The notes below the pieces were generated by a model, which searched no databases, was not told the origin of the DNA, and saw nothing but the letters and a program-made list of their open reading frames with translations. A DNA stretch of 64,000 nt, taken from NCBI RefSeq assembly GCF_003259185.1, contig NZ_QGMP01000001.1, forward strand, positions 1,612,001-1,676,000, in the 5' to 3' direction. A program made the position numbers and the translations under genes. Source of the DNA: Isoalcanivorax indicus. Its GTDB lineage: Bacteria > Pseudomonadota > Gammaproteobacteria > Pseudomonadales > Alcanivoracaceae. This document shows positions 32,417 through 40,823 of the stretch, in pieces (the stretch's first letter is position 1; every line of letters starts with the position of its first letter).

Positions 32417-35400
32417 ATGTCATCCACACAACAGGTCAGCCAGTGCCAGACCACCGACGACGGCCGCGGCATCATCACCCTGAACAACGTCGAGCCAGGC
32501 TCAGGCCCACTATGGATCGAGATGGCGTTCCGCAGTGATTATCCCGCCGACGTACTGCGAGGCTTGCGCGACAACGGCTATTTTACCGACAGTGAATCCC
32601 CCCGCTTCTATCGTGTACCCCTGGGTATTGTGAATAGCGTTGAAGAGGATGACGATAGCAGTGCCGATGTGGGCATTACCCATATCAAACCGACACGCTT
32701 TGCCAACCCGGAAGGCACTGAACTGGCACCGCTGAGGGATGGCGGGCGGCTGTATGTCTTCATCAACGGCTGGCTATGGCGCGAGATCGCCGTGATCCAG
32801 GGTGGCACCGTCTTTCGTGACATCAACCTGGCCAAGTATCAGGGCCAGAACCAGCGCCCTTTTGACGATCTGGACACCGAAGTTGGCGCCATCACCGTAC
32901 CCTACAAAGTGAACGGCCAACCCTGCCTGGTGCAGATCGCCTATTCAGAGATTCCCTGGAGCTGGGCCTTTATCGAGCGGCTCGGCGGCCTGGCCGACGA
33001 CGACCCCCGCTACCTGCCTGACCTGCCCGTGCATGACGATTACCGCTGGCACCGCGACAACGTGGACCACGTTCAGCGCATGCAGCGCGCCACCCAACTC
33101 AACCTGCTCAGCTTCAATGACGACCTCAGCCCCGAGCAGCTGCGCGACACCAACATGCTGGTCGCGGGCACCGTCGAACAACACTACAACCAGCCTGAGC
33201 CCGGCTGCCCCAGCCCGATCCCTGATCTGGATGCCCTGGACATCGAGGAGCGTCTGATCGTCGCCGCCCTGCCTGACCCGCTGGGTATTGCGCTGGATAT
33301 GGTGGCGGATATCCAGCTGGATCTGGATGAACTGAAGCAGCATCTGGTGGCCATTGAAGACGACGAGCATAGTGAAAACGCGGTCTATGCCTATCAATTG
33401 TTCTTCAATGAAAAGCTGCATAGACAACGCCATGGTGCTCGCGGCACGCGCCATGTCGACCGTAGTCAGCAGAGTCGACAACTCCGCTCCGCAGCTGCCC
33501 GCATGGATCGCGCTTATATCGAACAGATCCTCCGCGTAGAAGAACGCCGCAGACTGCGCCAATCCATCCGTGAAAAACGCAAGGCACTCGCGCTGTGGCT
33601 GGATGGCAAGAACGCTGATGGCACCGACGCCGCCATACAGTATGCTCACTTCCTGTCCTGTCAGCAGGCGTTGCTGGATTACGCCTGGCTACCACTGCCC
33701 GGAGACCGCGAGCGCGTAAACACGCTTTGGCAAGCCGCCGAAAATCGTTCCCCCGGTGAGGCCACCCCGGATTACCTGGCGTTGTGGAGCGCCGTTGTCG
33801 GAGTTATGGGTGGCGGCGGTGGCGACCCCGCACTGTATGACAGCGGCTACGACGCCGACCAGGATCAGGAACTGGAAAATCTCGACGAGGACCCTATCAA
33901 CCAATGGCTGGCGCGTCTGATCGATCCCTCTCATCCGTTACATTCTGCGCTGTTTCCCAGCAGCAATCAGGTCCCCGACGAAGAGGAATTTGAAGTGGAT
34001 ATGGCGCAGGCGCTGGAGCCTCCCAAGGACACCGCGTTCCGCGCCCATGCCTTTGCAGCGCTCAATGGCGCCCAACCAGACTGGTGGTATAACCAGGCCA
34101 TCGCCAAACAGGCCAACGAAGTGCTTGGAGCCTTTTTGTTTCATTTCCAGAAGCAATGGCAAAAATCGCTGTCAGGCCAGAAAACCATCGAAATCCCAAA
34201 GCTGTTTGTACGCATGGGCAAGGTCAGCCGAAGCGAACTTAAAGGTGCACGGCTTGTAATGGCCGGGGATGCCATCCCGCAGGGCTATATAGTGATGGAT
34301 GGTGATTTGCGAGTACGTGAACAACTGAAGCGCCAGCAGCGGCGCAGTTCCTTCCGGGCAGAAAGCGATTTCTCGGCGTTGCGTAGCGACCGGGTGGCGG
34401 TAATGGGCAAAGACGGCATGATCGGCAGCACACTGCCTTCCGAACTGTACCAGAACCATGGCCTACCTGCCGATTTCAGTCAACAAACGTGGAACCAGCT
34501 TTTTCGCTCTGTAGATAGTAATGGTCTGGCCACCGCATCAGCGACGCTGGTGGTCATCCCAGACACCAGCCCCTATGCTCGCCACTGGAACTTGCCTGAA
34601 GGACAAGCCAACACCAATGTTCGGTTAACCACTGGCGTGATGAGACTGGGAAATGTCAGTTTGCCGCCGGTATTGGCGGTGCTCGAGGTGATGAATATAG
34701 TATCAGTTTCCAAAACAATTATGGATGAATTGGACACTGGCAAGCCCACGATTAACACAGCTTCTCGCGCTCTTGTTATCGCCTTGTCGCTTGGCTATGC
34801 CCTTACCGACACCGCTATCCGTATTGCTGGGGAACCGGCTGCAATGCGAATTATGACAGCCCCGATGCCGCAAGCATTAGGAAAAAATGTACTAAGCCGG
34901 GCGCAGGCGCTCGCAACGTGGGGAAATGAGGGCTCACGCCGGATTGCCAATGCCTTTGAACTGAGAACCTTTCAGAGTCTCGGCGCCGGGATTTCGGCTG
35001 CTGGTGCCATACTCGCCAGCTGGGAAAGCCTGATACAGATGGATCAAGGCAACCATGCTTCCGCCGGTGCCCATGCCGTTGAAGCCGGCGCGGCAGCGGG
35101 CCTGGCACTCAGCCAACTGGGGCGTGCCGCTGCCGGCGAAGGCGCGAAGCGGTTTATGATTATGCGACTGGCCATCGCGTTCGGACCTTGGGGCTGGGCC
35201 TTTCTTGGCCTGACCATTACCGCCAGCCTGCTGGCCCACTCCCTGCGTCTTTCACCACTGGAGCGCTGGGCCGCCTTCGGCCCCTTTGCCTCGAGAGCGG
35301 GTCATCGTTATAGCCAGGAGTTTGAGAACAAGGGCTCTATTGGCGCTTTCCGTGAGCTACTCAGCCTGCTACAAGGGCCGCAGGTGCACCTGAGCCGCAA

Positions 35401-35809
35401 TAACCTTTACAACCCACCCCGTCTGGAAGTCACTATCGTGGCACCCAGCGCTGGCATATCAGGCATGATTGAACACGAAGTTCGCTGGTATCAAAGCCGT
35501 GGCGATGATCGCTTTGCCTCACTTACGCCTATCGCCTGGGAAAACCTGCTGAGTAATCAAGACGACCCGGGAAGCCGGATTGGGCAAGTCGCCTGGTATG
35601 CGCTTCCTGAGGGCGGCGAGTGCGAAGCCCTGTGCCGCATCTGGAACAGCCAGACCGAGGACTATTTCCCTACCGCCGATCTCGCTGACGCCGATCAGGC
35701 GGCGCTTCAGGCCATTCTCGACCAAGCCAATGAGAGTGCAATGGCGTGCCACGTGGAAGAACAACGCCTCACCAGCGGCTGGGCCCGCTCACAAAAGCTG
35801 CGCATCTGA
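32417..35809 (+). CDS. Candidate T6SS effector with MIX-like motif and hydrophobic region
   Basis: An 1130-residue protein directly after the PAAR-like gene. Near residues 106-123 LRDGGRLYVFINGWLWRE resembles the MIX marker of T6SS effectors (R-x-G-x-x-Y-V-F). Residues ~270-460 look helical. Four hydrophobic segments lie at about 784-805, 852-875, 884-907 and 913-945, including FGPWGWAFLGLTITASLL. This suggests a pore former. Residues 1027-1130 form a soluble, cysteine-containing C-terminal tip repeated downstream as an orphan. No catalytic motif is apparent. It is followed after 18 bp by a membrane-protein gene, as in effector-immunity pairs. Confidence 0.75.
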   Translation: MSSTQQVSQCQTTDDGRGIITLNNVEPGSGPLWIEMAFRSDYPADVLRGLRDNGYFTDSESPRFYRVPLGIVNSVEEDDDSSADVGITHIKPTRFANPEGTELAPLRDGGRLYVFINGWLWREIAVIQGGTVFRDINLAKYQGQNQRPFDDLDTEVGAITVPYKVNGQPCLVQIAYSEIPWSWAFIERLGGLADDDPRYLPDLPVHDDYRWHRDNVDHVQRMQRATQLNLLSFNDDLSPEQLRDTNMLVAGTVEQHYNQPEPGCPSPIPDLDALDIEERLIVAALPDPLGIALDMVADIQLDLDELKQHLVAIEDDEHSENAVYAYQLFFNEKLHRQRHGARGTRHVDRSQQSRQLRSAAARMDRAYIEQILRVEERRRLRQSIREKRKALALWLDGKNADGTDAAIQYAHFLSCQQALLDYAWLPLPGDRERVNTLWQAAENRSPGEATPDYLALWSAVVGVMGGGGGDPALYDSGYDADQDQELENLDEDPINQWLARLIDPSHPLHSALFPSSNQVPDEEEFEVDMAQALEPPKDTAFRAHAFAALNGAQPDWWYNQAIAKQANEVLGAFLFHFQKQWQKSLSGQKTIEIPKLFVRMGKVSRSELKGARLVMAGDAIPQGYIVMDGDLRVREQLKRQQRRSSFRAESDFSALRSDRVAVMGKDGMIGSTLPSELYQNHGLPADFSQQTWNQLFRSVDSNGLATASATLVVIPDTSPYARHWNLPEGQANTNVRLTTGVMRLGNVSLPPVLAVLEVMNIVSVSKTIMDELDTGKPTINTASRALVIALSLGYALTDTAIRIAGEPAAMRIMTAPMPQALGKNVLSRAQALATWGNEGSRRIANAFELRTFQSLGAGISAAGAILASWESLIQMDQGNHASAGAHAVEAGAAAGLALSQLGRAAAGEGAKRFMIMRLAIAFGPWGWAFLGLTITASLLAHSLRLSPLERWAAFGPFASRAGHRYSQEFENKGSIGAFRELLSLLQGPQVHLSRNNLYNPPRLEVTIVAPSAGISGMIEHEVRWYQSRGDDRFASLTPIAWENLLSNQDDPGSRIGQVAWYALPEGGECEALCRIWNSQTEDYFPTADLADADQAALQAILDQANESAMACHVEEQRLTSGWARSQKLRI
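35495..35809 (+). repeat. Effector tip cassette, copy 1 (in effector)
   Basis: 315 bp from AGCCGTGGCGATGATCGC to the stop, encoding the last 104 effector residues. It is repeated at 37129-37443 without gaps, with nine amino-acid differences over 104 residues (about 91 % identity). Confidence 0.95.
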
Positions 35810-35827
35810 TCAAAAGGCCCCCTACCG

Positions 35828-36832
35828 ATGACCGACAACGAACAGAACTACTACGCGCCCACCGCCTATAACAGCGAGAAGCCCCGTAATCTGCCGCCCG
35901 CCAGAGATCGCAGTGAAGATGGCTATTTTCTCAATAAATCACTAGGAAATCCCATTAACCTGCCGAAAAAGTCTCATTGCCGGGAGTATCTTGCACAGCG
36001 GACGCCCGGCAGCTGGTACAAGTTATCAAAGAATCCAGGATTATGGAGCGAGAGTCCATCTCAAGAAGATGGTCCACATGTCAAGGTCATTTGGGGAAGC
36101 ATCTTCGAGTGGCCTGTTTTTATTCGTATGCTAAATCATATTTTTGGGATATTCATTTTTGTTGGAGGGGCAGCAAGCGTAGCTTTATACTTATTTATCG
36201 GTGGACTAAGAGGAGCAATGGTAATGATAGAGTTCCTGCTTATTCCTACCCTTGCCTGGGCAACCATAAGGTATCTAACTCGTAAAGAGCCAAAACTAAA
36301 AACTGACACCCGCTTCTTCCGCCGAACCGGTATGGTCAGCATCTACCTCGACAAAGGAAAACGCCAGGAAATCCCCTTTGACGAGTTTGATCCCTATGTC
36401 AGCTTCAACACTGGCCCATCCGGTAGCTCCAGTTTGATTCTGAACCTGGTGCATCGCTACTCCAACACCGCGATTGGCTACCACAACGCCTTTATGTTCG
36501 AGGACAAGTTGAAAATAGAGTGGGAACAGCTGTGTGATTTCATGGATATCTCGCGCCCGCTTCCTGAAACGCCCATTTACGAGCAATGCCGACACTGGGA
36601 TCCGGTATCCAAGGCCTATGACGAGAAGCACAACCGCCCGAGTGATTACTGGCACAAGATGAGCAAGAAAGACATCCAGGCTCTAACCTTTCATGCCTAT
36701 GATGCCGTTAAGGACTACCCTTGGGGTCGCACCCGTCAGCAAGCCCTGGCCCAAGGCTGGAAACCCTCCGAACAACGCTGGCAAGAAGAACAGGCGGAAA
36801 AGAAACGGAAAGAGGCGGATCAGTCGGCTTGA
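35828..36832 (+). CDS. Candidate T6SS immunity protein 1 (two-TM, DUF6708-like)
   Basis: A 334-residue integral membrane protein. A polar N-terminus (TAYNSEKPRNLPPARDR) is followed by membrane segments at ~102-125 and ~129-150, then a conserved soluble part with EPKLKTDTRF, RRTGMVSIYL, EIPFDEFDPYVSF and PWGRTRQQALAQGWKPSEQRW. It resembles DUF6708, seen near T6SS effectors. Being a membrane protein immediately after a putative pore former supports an immunity role. The membrane region is AT-rich compared with flanks. Paralogous to the genes at 37463 and 38540. Confidence 0.7.
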   Translation: MTDNEQNYYAPTAYNSEKPRNLPPARDRSEDGYFLNKSLGNPINLPKKSHCREYLAQRTPGSWYKLSKNPGLWSESPSQEDGPHVKVIWGSIFEWPVFIRMLNHIFGIFIFVGGAASVALYLFIGGLRGAMVMIEFLLIPTLAWATIRYLTRKEPKLKTDTRFFRRTGMVSIYLDKGKRQEIPFDEFDPYVSFNTGPSGSSSLILNLVHRYSNTAIGYHNAFMFEDKLKIEWEQLCDFMDISRPLPETPIYEQCRHWDPVSKAYDEKHNRPSDYWHKMSKKDIQALTFHAYDAVKDYPWGRTRQQALAQGWKPSEQRWQEEQAEKKRKEADQSA

Positions 36833-36847
36833 TCTGGCGGTGAAACC

Positions 36848-37078
36848 GTGCAGGCCACTCACCTGGTGCTGGAAACCCGGCTGCATAGCCCCATTATCGA
36901 CGACTGGCTGCCGAACCTGGCCCAAGGCGAAAGCCAAAAACACACCCAGGGCAATGCCGCCAGCGAACTCCAAACCACTCGCTATAGCAAAGACGGCAAG
37001 CATTACACCGAGTGTCGCCTCGCCGGAATGAACCACGCCATCGATATGCTCAACCATATCTACATCCCTGTCCATTAA
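36848..37078 (+). CDS. Small hypothetical ORF, possible gene remnant
   Basis: A 76-codon frame from a GTG at 36848 (16 bp after immunity gene 1) to TAA. Codon use looks genuine (G/C-ending codons). The product (DDWLPNLAQGESQKHTQG...GMNHAIDMLNHIYIPVH) resembles nothing I recognise. No strong Shine-Dalgarno. It may be the 3' end of a displaced toxin-tip or other cargo gene. It is followed by the orphan tip after 8 bp. Confidence 0.4.
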   Translation: MQATHLVLETRLHSPIIDDWLPNLAQGESQKHTQGNAASELQTTRYSKDGKHYTECRLAGMNHAIDMLNHIYIPVH

Positions 37079-37086
37079 GGCAAACC

Positions 37087-37443
37087 ATGATGCAGCCTGA
37101 CAGCACCTACACCGACACCGCCTACGACAGCCGTGGCGATGATCGCTTTGCCTCACTTACGCCTATTGCCTGGGAAAACCTGCTGAGCAATCAAGACGAC
37201 CCGGGAAGCCGGATCGGGCAAATCGCCTGGTATGCGCTGCCAGCCGGCGGCGAATGCGAAGCCCTATGCCGCATCTGGAACAGCCAGACCGAAGACTATT
37301 TACCCACTGCCGATCTCGCTGACGCCGATCATGCCGCACTGCAATCTATTCTTGATTATGCCAATGAGAGTGCAATGGCGTGCCAGGCAGAAGAACAGCG
37401 TCTCACCAGCGGCTGGGCTCGCTCACAGAAACTGCGCCTCTAA
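37087..37443 (+). CDS. Orphan effector tip with immunity-like start
   Basis: A 118-residue frame. Residues 1-16 (MMQPDSTYTDTAYDSR) look like an immunity N-terminus (compare SVYSDTAYDSRKPR of immunity 3). The last 104 residues repeat the effector C-terminus from SRGDDRF to SQKLRL. The junction falls on the shared TAYDSR/SRGDD codons. It can be translated (ATG ATG after AAGG) but lacks the effector's MIX and membrane parts. It directly precedes immunity gene 2. Either a silent cassette for swapping tips or debris of an older effector-immunity pair. Confidence 0.75.
   Translation: MMQPDSTYTDTAYDSRGDDRFASLTPIAWENLLSNQDDPGSRIGQIAWYALPAGGECEALCRIWNSQTEDYLPTADLADADHAALQSILDYANESAMACQAEEQRLTSGWARSQKLRL
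37129..37443 (+). repeat. Effector tip cassette, copy 2 (orphan)
   Basis: 315-bp second copy of the effector tip; see 35495-35809. Substitutions are scattered rather than clustered, with no gaps or frameshifts. Confidence 0.95.
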
Positions 37444-37462
37444 TCACAAGGCAGCCCGAACG

Positions 37463-38464
37463 ATGACCGATAACGAACTGAACTACTACGCAGATACTGC
37501 CTATAACAGCGAAAAGCCCCGCGATCTGCCGCCGGCCAGAGATCGCGGTGATGACGGCTACTTTCTCAATAAGTCACTCGGCAAACCTGTTAATCTTCCT
37601 AAGAAATCGCATTGCCAGGAATTTCTTGGACTAGAAACTGCCGGTCACTGGCACAAGGTTGCAAAACGCCGTGGCATTTGGTCTCGGCCACCATCGCAGG
37701 AGGATGGTCCTCATGTGAAGAAAATATGGGGAAACATCTTCGAGTGGCCTGTTTTCATTCGAATGCTTAATCATATTTTTGGGGTAATGCTACTTATAGG
37801 CGGGGGAGGTGTAAGTATCATGTCTTTACTTCCCTCCGGCCCGTCAGCGGAGGAAGTTTTCTTTTTCCTTTTTTTTCCCGTATCCATATGGATTATTGTA
37901 AAATTCTTAACACGTAAAGAGCCAAAATTAAAGACCGATACTCGATTCCTACGCCGTACCGGTATGGTCAGCATCTATCTGGGCAAGGGAAATCGGCAAG
38001 AAATACCCTTCGACGAGTTTGACCCCTATGTCAGTTTCACCACCGGCCCCACAGGCAGCTCAAATCTGGTTTTGAATCTGGTTCATCGCTATTCCAATAC
38101 CGCAGTTGGATACCATAATTCCTTCATGTTCGAGGAAGATTTAAAAGCCGAATGGGAGCAGCTATGCGATTTCATGGATATCTCCCGCCCTCTACCAGAG
38201 ACCCCCGTTTACGAGCGCTGCCGCCATTGGGACCCCGTATCTCGCATGTACGATGAACAACATAACCGCACCAGAGATTACTGGTTCAATATGAGCAAAG
38301 GTGCCATTCATGCTCTTAGCATGCATTCCTATCGAGCAATCCGCGAATACCCTTGGGGTCAGACCCGCCAGCAAGCTCTAGCCCAAGGCTGGAAGCCCTC
38401 CGAACAACGCTGGCGAGAGGAGCAAGAGGCAAGAAGACAGGCTCAGGCAGATGATCTTGTCTGA
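37463..38464 (+). CDS. Candidate T6SS immunity protein 2
   Basis: A 333-residue paralogue of immunity 1. Residues 1-55 and the C-terminal half are very similar (DTAYNSEKPRDLPPARDR; EIPFDEFDPYVSFTTG), but the membrane hairpin differs almost fully (IFGVMLLIGGGGVSIM versus IFGIFIFVGGAASVAL in immunity 1). It follows the orphan tip after 19 bp, repeating the tip-immunity order of effector and immunity 1. The start at 37463 is set by alignment to immunity 1; a longer frame runs antisense-like through the tip. Confidence 0.72.
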   Translation: MTDNELNYYADTAYNSEKPRDLPPARDRGDDGYFLNKSLGKPVNLPKKSHCQEFLGLETAGHWHKVAKRRGIWSRPPSQEDGPHVKKIWGNIFEWPVFIRMLNHIFGVMLLIGGGGVSIMSLLPSGPSAEEVFFFLFFPVSIWIIVKFLTRKEPKLKTDTRFLRRTGMVSIYLGKGNRQEIPFDEFDPYVSFTTGPTGSSNLVLNLVHRYSNTAVGYHNSFMFEEDLKAEWEQLCDFMDISRPLPETPVYERCRHWDPVSRMYDEQHNRTRDYWFNMSKGAIHALSMHSYRAIREYPWGQTRQQALAQGWKPSEQRWREEQEARRQAQADDLV

Positions 38465-38539
38465 TGCTCATCCTTGATGTCCCTTATGTCTGCCGCGAAG
38501 CTCCAACAACATGACGTCACGCAGTACGTTGAGCGCCCT

Positions 38540-39541
38540 ATGAACCCAAATGACAAGACTTCGGTGTATTCCGATACCGCCTACGACAGTCGGAAGCCGC
38601 GCTCGATGCCGCCGGAGCCCGAACACAAAGACGGGTTCCTTATGCGCACGGCAAGGGGGCAGCGCATTACGCTCCCGGCGGGCGCACACTGCAAAGAGCA
38701 TGCCTCTATGGGCTATATGCCCTCGGACGTCAAAGGTAGCATCCAGATCGAGCAGTATGAGCAGGAAAACCGCGGCGGACACAGAATGGTCACATGGCCT
38801 GATCTGCTTGAGTGGCCGGTCCTTCAGCGGTCATTACAGTATGTAATCGCATGGTTCACTTTTGCCGGCGGCCTTTTTTCTGCTATCTTTATAGGAATCT
38901 TCACCGGATTAAGTAATGGAATTTACTTATTTACATACTTCTTTTTACCGCTATTTTCAATCTGGGTCATTCTTCGTTATTTGAACAGAGGCGAACCCAA
39001 ACTAAAGAAAGACACTCGCTTCTACCGCCGCACTGGCATGGTCAGCCTGTATCTCGGCAAGGATCAGCCTCGTCAGGAGATTCCCTTCGACGAATTCGAC
39101 CCGTACATGAGCTTTCGCACCGGCCCCACCGGCTCCAGCAGCTTTGTCCTGCAACTGGCTCACCGCTATTCAGAAACCCTGATCGGACACCCCAACCAGT
39201 TTGATCACGTTCATGGGGTTTATCTGGCATGGGAAGAGCTACAGCAATTTATGGATGTCTCGCAGCCCCTGCCTGACACCGTGTACAACGAACGCTTCCG
39301 CCCCTTCGACCCTGTCACGGTGGAATTTGATCGCGAGACCAACCGAAAGCCAGATCACTGGCGCCGCTTCGATAATCGCACTTATCTGGATTACTGCGTC
39401 GTGGCCAGTGATGCCGCAAAAGACTACCCATGGGGCAAAACGAGGGAACAGGCTCTGGCCGAGGGCTGGAAGCCGTCTGAGCAGCGCTGGCAGGAAGCGC
39501 AGCAACGCCGCGAACAGCGTCAGGAGAACGACATCGCATGA
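38540..39541 (+). CDS. Candidate T6SS immunity protein 3
   Basis: A 333-residue, more diverged paralogue with the same layout: N-terminal SVYSDTAYDSRKPRSMPPEP, membrane segments at ~102-123 and ~127-147, RRTGMVSLYLGKDQPRQEIP and the C-terminal PWGKTREQALAEGWKPSEQRW. The start at 38540 gives the same length as immunity 2. No toxin tip precedes it in the window, so it may be an orphan immunity gene protecting against effectors of other strains. Confidence 0.7.
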   Translation: MNPNDKTSVYSDTAYDSRKPRSMPPEPEHKDGFLMRTARGQRITLPAGAHCKEHASMGYMPSDVKGSIQIEQYEQENRGGHRMVTWPDLLEWPVLQRSLQYVIAWFTFAGGLFSAIFIGIFTGLSNGIYLFTYFFLPLFSIWVILRYLNRGEPKLKKDTRFYRRTGMVSLYLGKDQPRQEIPFDEFDPYMSFRTGPTGSSSFVLQLAHRYSETLIGHPNQFDHVHGVYLAWEELQQFMDVSQPLPDTVYNERFRPFDPVTVEFDRETNRKPDHWRRFDNRTYLDYCVVASDAAKDYPWGKTREQALAEGWKPSEQRWQEAQQRREQRQENDIA

Positions 39542-39553
39542 GTGCTGCCGGGG

Positions 39554-40723
39554 TTACTGCTCGTCAGCAGCACGCCAACTGATCCCGGCAGTCACCCCCA
39601 ACGTGTCCCCTGCCCCCACGAGTACGGCAGCATCCAGATGCAGCCGGCGCACGGCCAGCCCGGCGCCCAGGCTTACGGTGTGGGCCACGTTACCGTCGAG
39701 GTCATGGCGGTATCCGGCGGATACCCTGCCCTGGCGGCCCACGCGATATTCACCGCCAACGCGGGCCATGCGGCTACTGTCCAGCTCGCCGTAGCCGGTC
39801 CGGCGGGTGACATCTACGCCCAGTTCCGCCTGCCAGCGTTCGCCGCCTTGTCCCAGCGCCACAGCAATCAGGGGCCGCTGGTGGAAGTGCACGCCATCAG
39901 GCCCGGAGAAGCGTTGCGGCACCAGATTCTCCACGGTAGCCGCCACCGCCAGGGGGCGTGGGCCATCACTGTGCCACAACGCTGCCAGGTCGATATTCGC
40001 GGTGTCATGGTGTCGGCGCTCGGCGCCGCGCAGCAGTTCGCTGATATCGAATCGTGACGCGCGCTGGCTGCTGTTGAGCAGTGATACGCGCTGGTATTTC
40101 AGCGTGCCAGCCAGGCGCAGGTTGACGTCGTCATGTTGCCAGCCCTGACGGATACCCAGATCGGTCACCGCTACGCCCGTGGCGATGACTCGAGACTCGA
40201 TATCGTCGCGTTCAAAAAAAGGGGTGCCGAGCAGGTCGCCAATCAGGTCGATCAGGCCCGGTGTGTTGGCCGCGCGGTTCAGGGTCTCGCGGTCACGCTC
40301 ATCGTAGCGAAAGCGGATACCCACACGGGTCTGCTGGCGCAGCATCAGCGTCGGCTGCGCGGTTATCGGCGCCACGGTCAACTGACCGCCAAGGTCCACT
40401 TGGGCAATCTTGCCGTCGGCCGCTTCCATGCGGTCGGCCAGTGCGTCGCCATCGGCGACCACGGCATTCTGCTGCCGCTCCAGTTCCTGCTCGAACTCGT
40501 CCACATCACGCAGCAGGCGATCTTCGTCGCTGGCCAGCACACCCAGCTGAAGGGACATGATGTCATGGGCTGGCCAGCGGCCGGGGCTGTCATCGAACGT
40601 CAGACCTACGCCGCCCCGCCCGGCCTGGCGGGCGTCTCTCACGTCTACCTGAGCCGCCTGAACCGCCGCTGGCAGCAGCAGCGCACACGCGACGGCCCAC
40701 CCATTGATACTGCGTCGTGTCAT
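39554..40723 (-). CDS. TraF-like (TraF_2) outer-membrane protein
   Basis: A 389-residue exported protein with signal peptide MTRRSINGWAVACALLLPAA. It resembles the plasmid 'conjugal transfer protein TraF' family (PF13729-like): N-terminal GRGGVGLTFDDSPGRWPAHD, beta-strand-rich C-terminus ending DTLGVTAGISWRAADEQ. Despite the name these are stand-alone chromosomal barrel or lipid-transport-like proteins; no conjugation genes are near. It is convergent with the immunity cluster and separated from upstream glcB by a perfect terminator. Confidence 0.7.
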   Translation of the reverse strand: MTRRSINGWAVACALLLPAAVQAAQVDVRDARQAGRGGVGLTFDDSPGRWPAHDIMSLQLGVLASDEDRLLRDVDEFEQELERQQNAVVADGDALADRMEAADGKIAQVDLGGQLTVAPITAQPTLMLRQQTRVGIRFRYDERDRETLNRAANTPGLIDLIGDLLGTPFFERDDIESRVIATGVAVTDLGIRQGWQHDDVNLRLAGTLKYQRVSLLNSSQRASRFDISELLRGAERRHHDTANIDLAALWHSDGPRPLAVAATVENLVPQRFSGPDGVHFHQRPLIAVALGQGGERWQAELGVDVTRRTGYGELDSSRMARVGGEYRVGRQGRVSAGYRHDLDGNVAHTVSLGAGLAVRRLHLDAAVLVGAGDTLGVTAGISWRAADEQ

Positions 40724-40756
40724 TCAGGCCTCCTGATCCTCAGCCCCAGCTTAATA

Positions 40757-40787
40757 ACAAAAAACCCGGCAGTGCCGGGTTTTTTGT
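40757..40787. terminator. Bidirectional intrinsic terminator after glcB
   Basis: Perfect 15-bp arms (ACAAAAAACCCGGCA and its complement) around a single unpaired base, with A/T runs on both sides. It lies 37 bp after the glcB stop on the minus strand and isolates glcB from the TraF-like gene. Confidence 0.93.
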
Positions 40788-40823
40788 GGGGCTTGCGTAA
40801 GCCGCGTAACGGATTGCGGTGTC

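Noticed and set aside
39554-40723. Evidence for an integrated conjugative element
   Set aside because: The TraF_2-type protein is the only hint; no relaxase, pilus, integrase or att-like repeats were seen.
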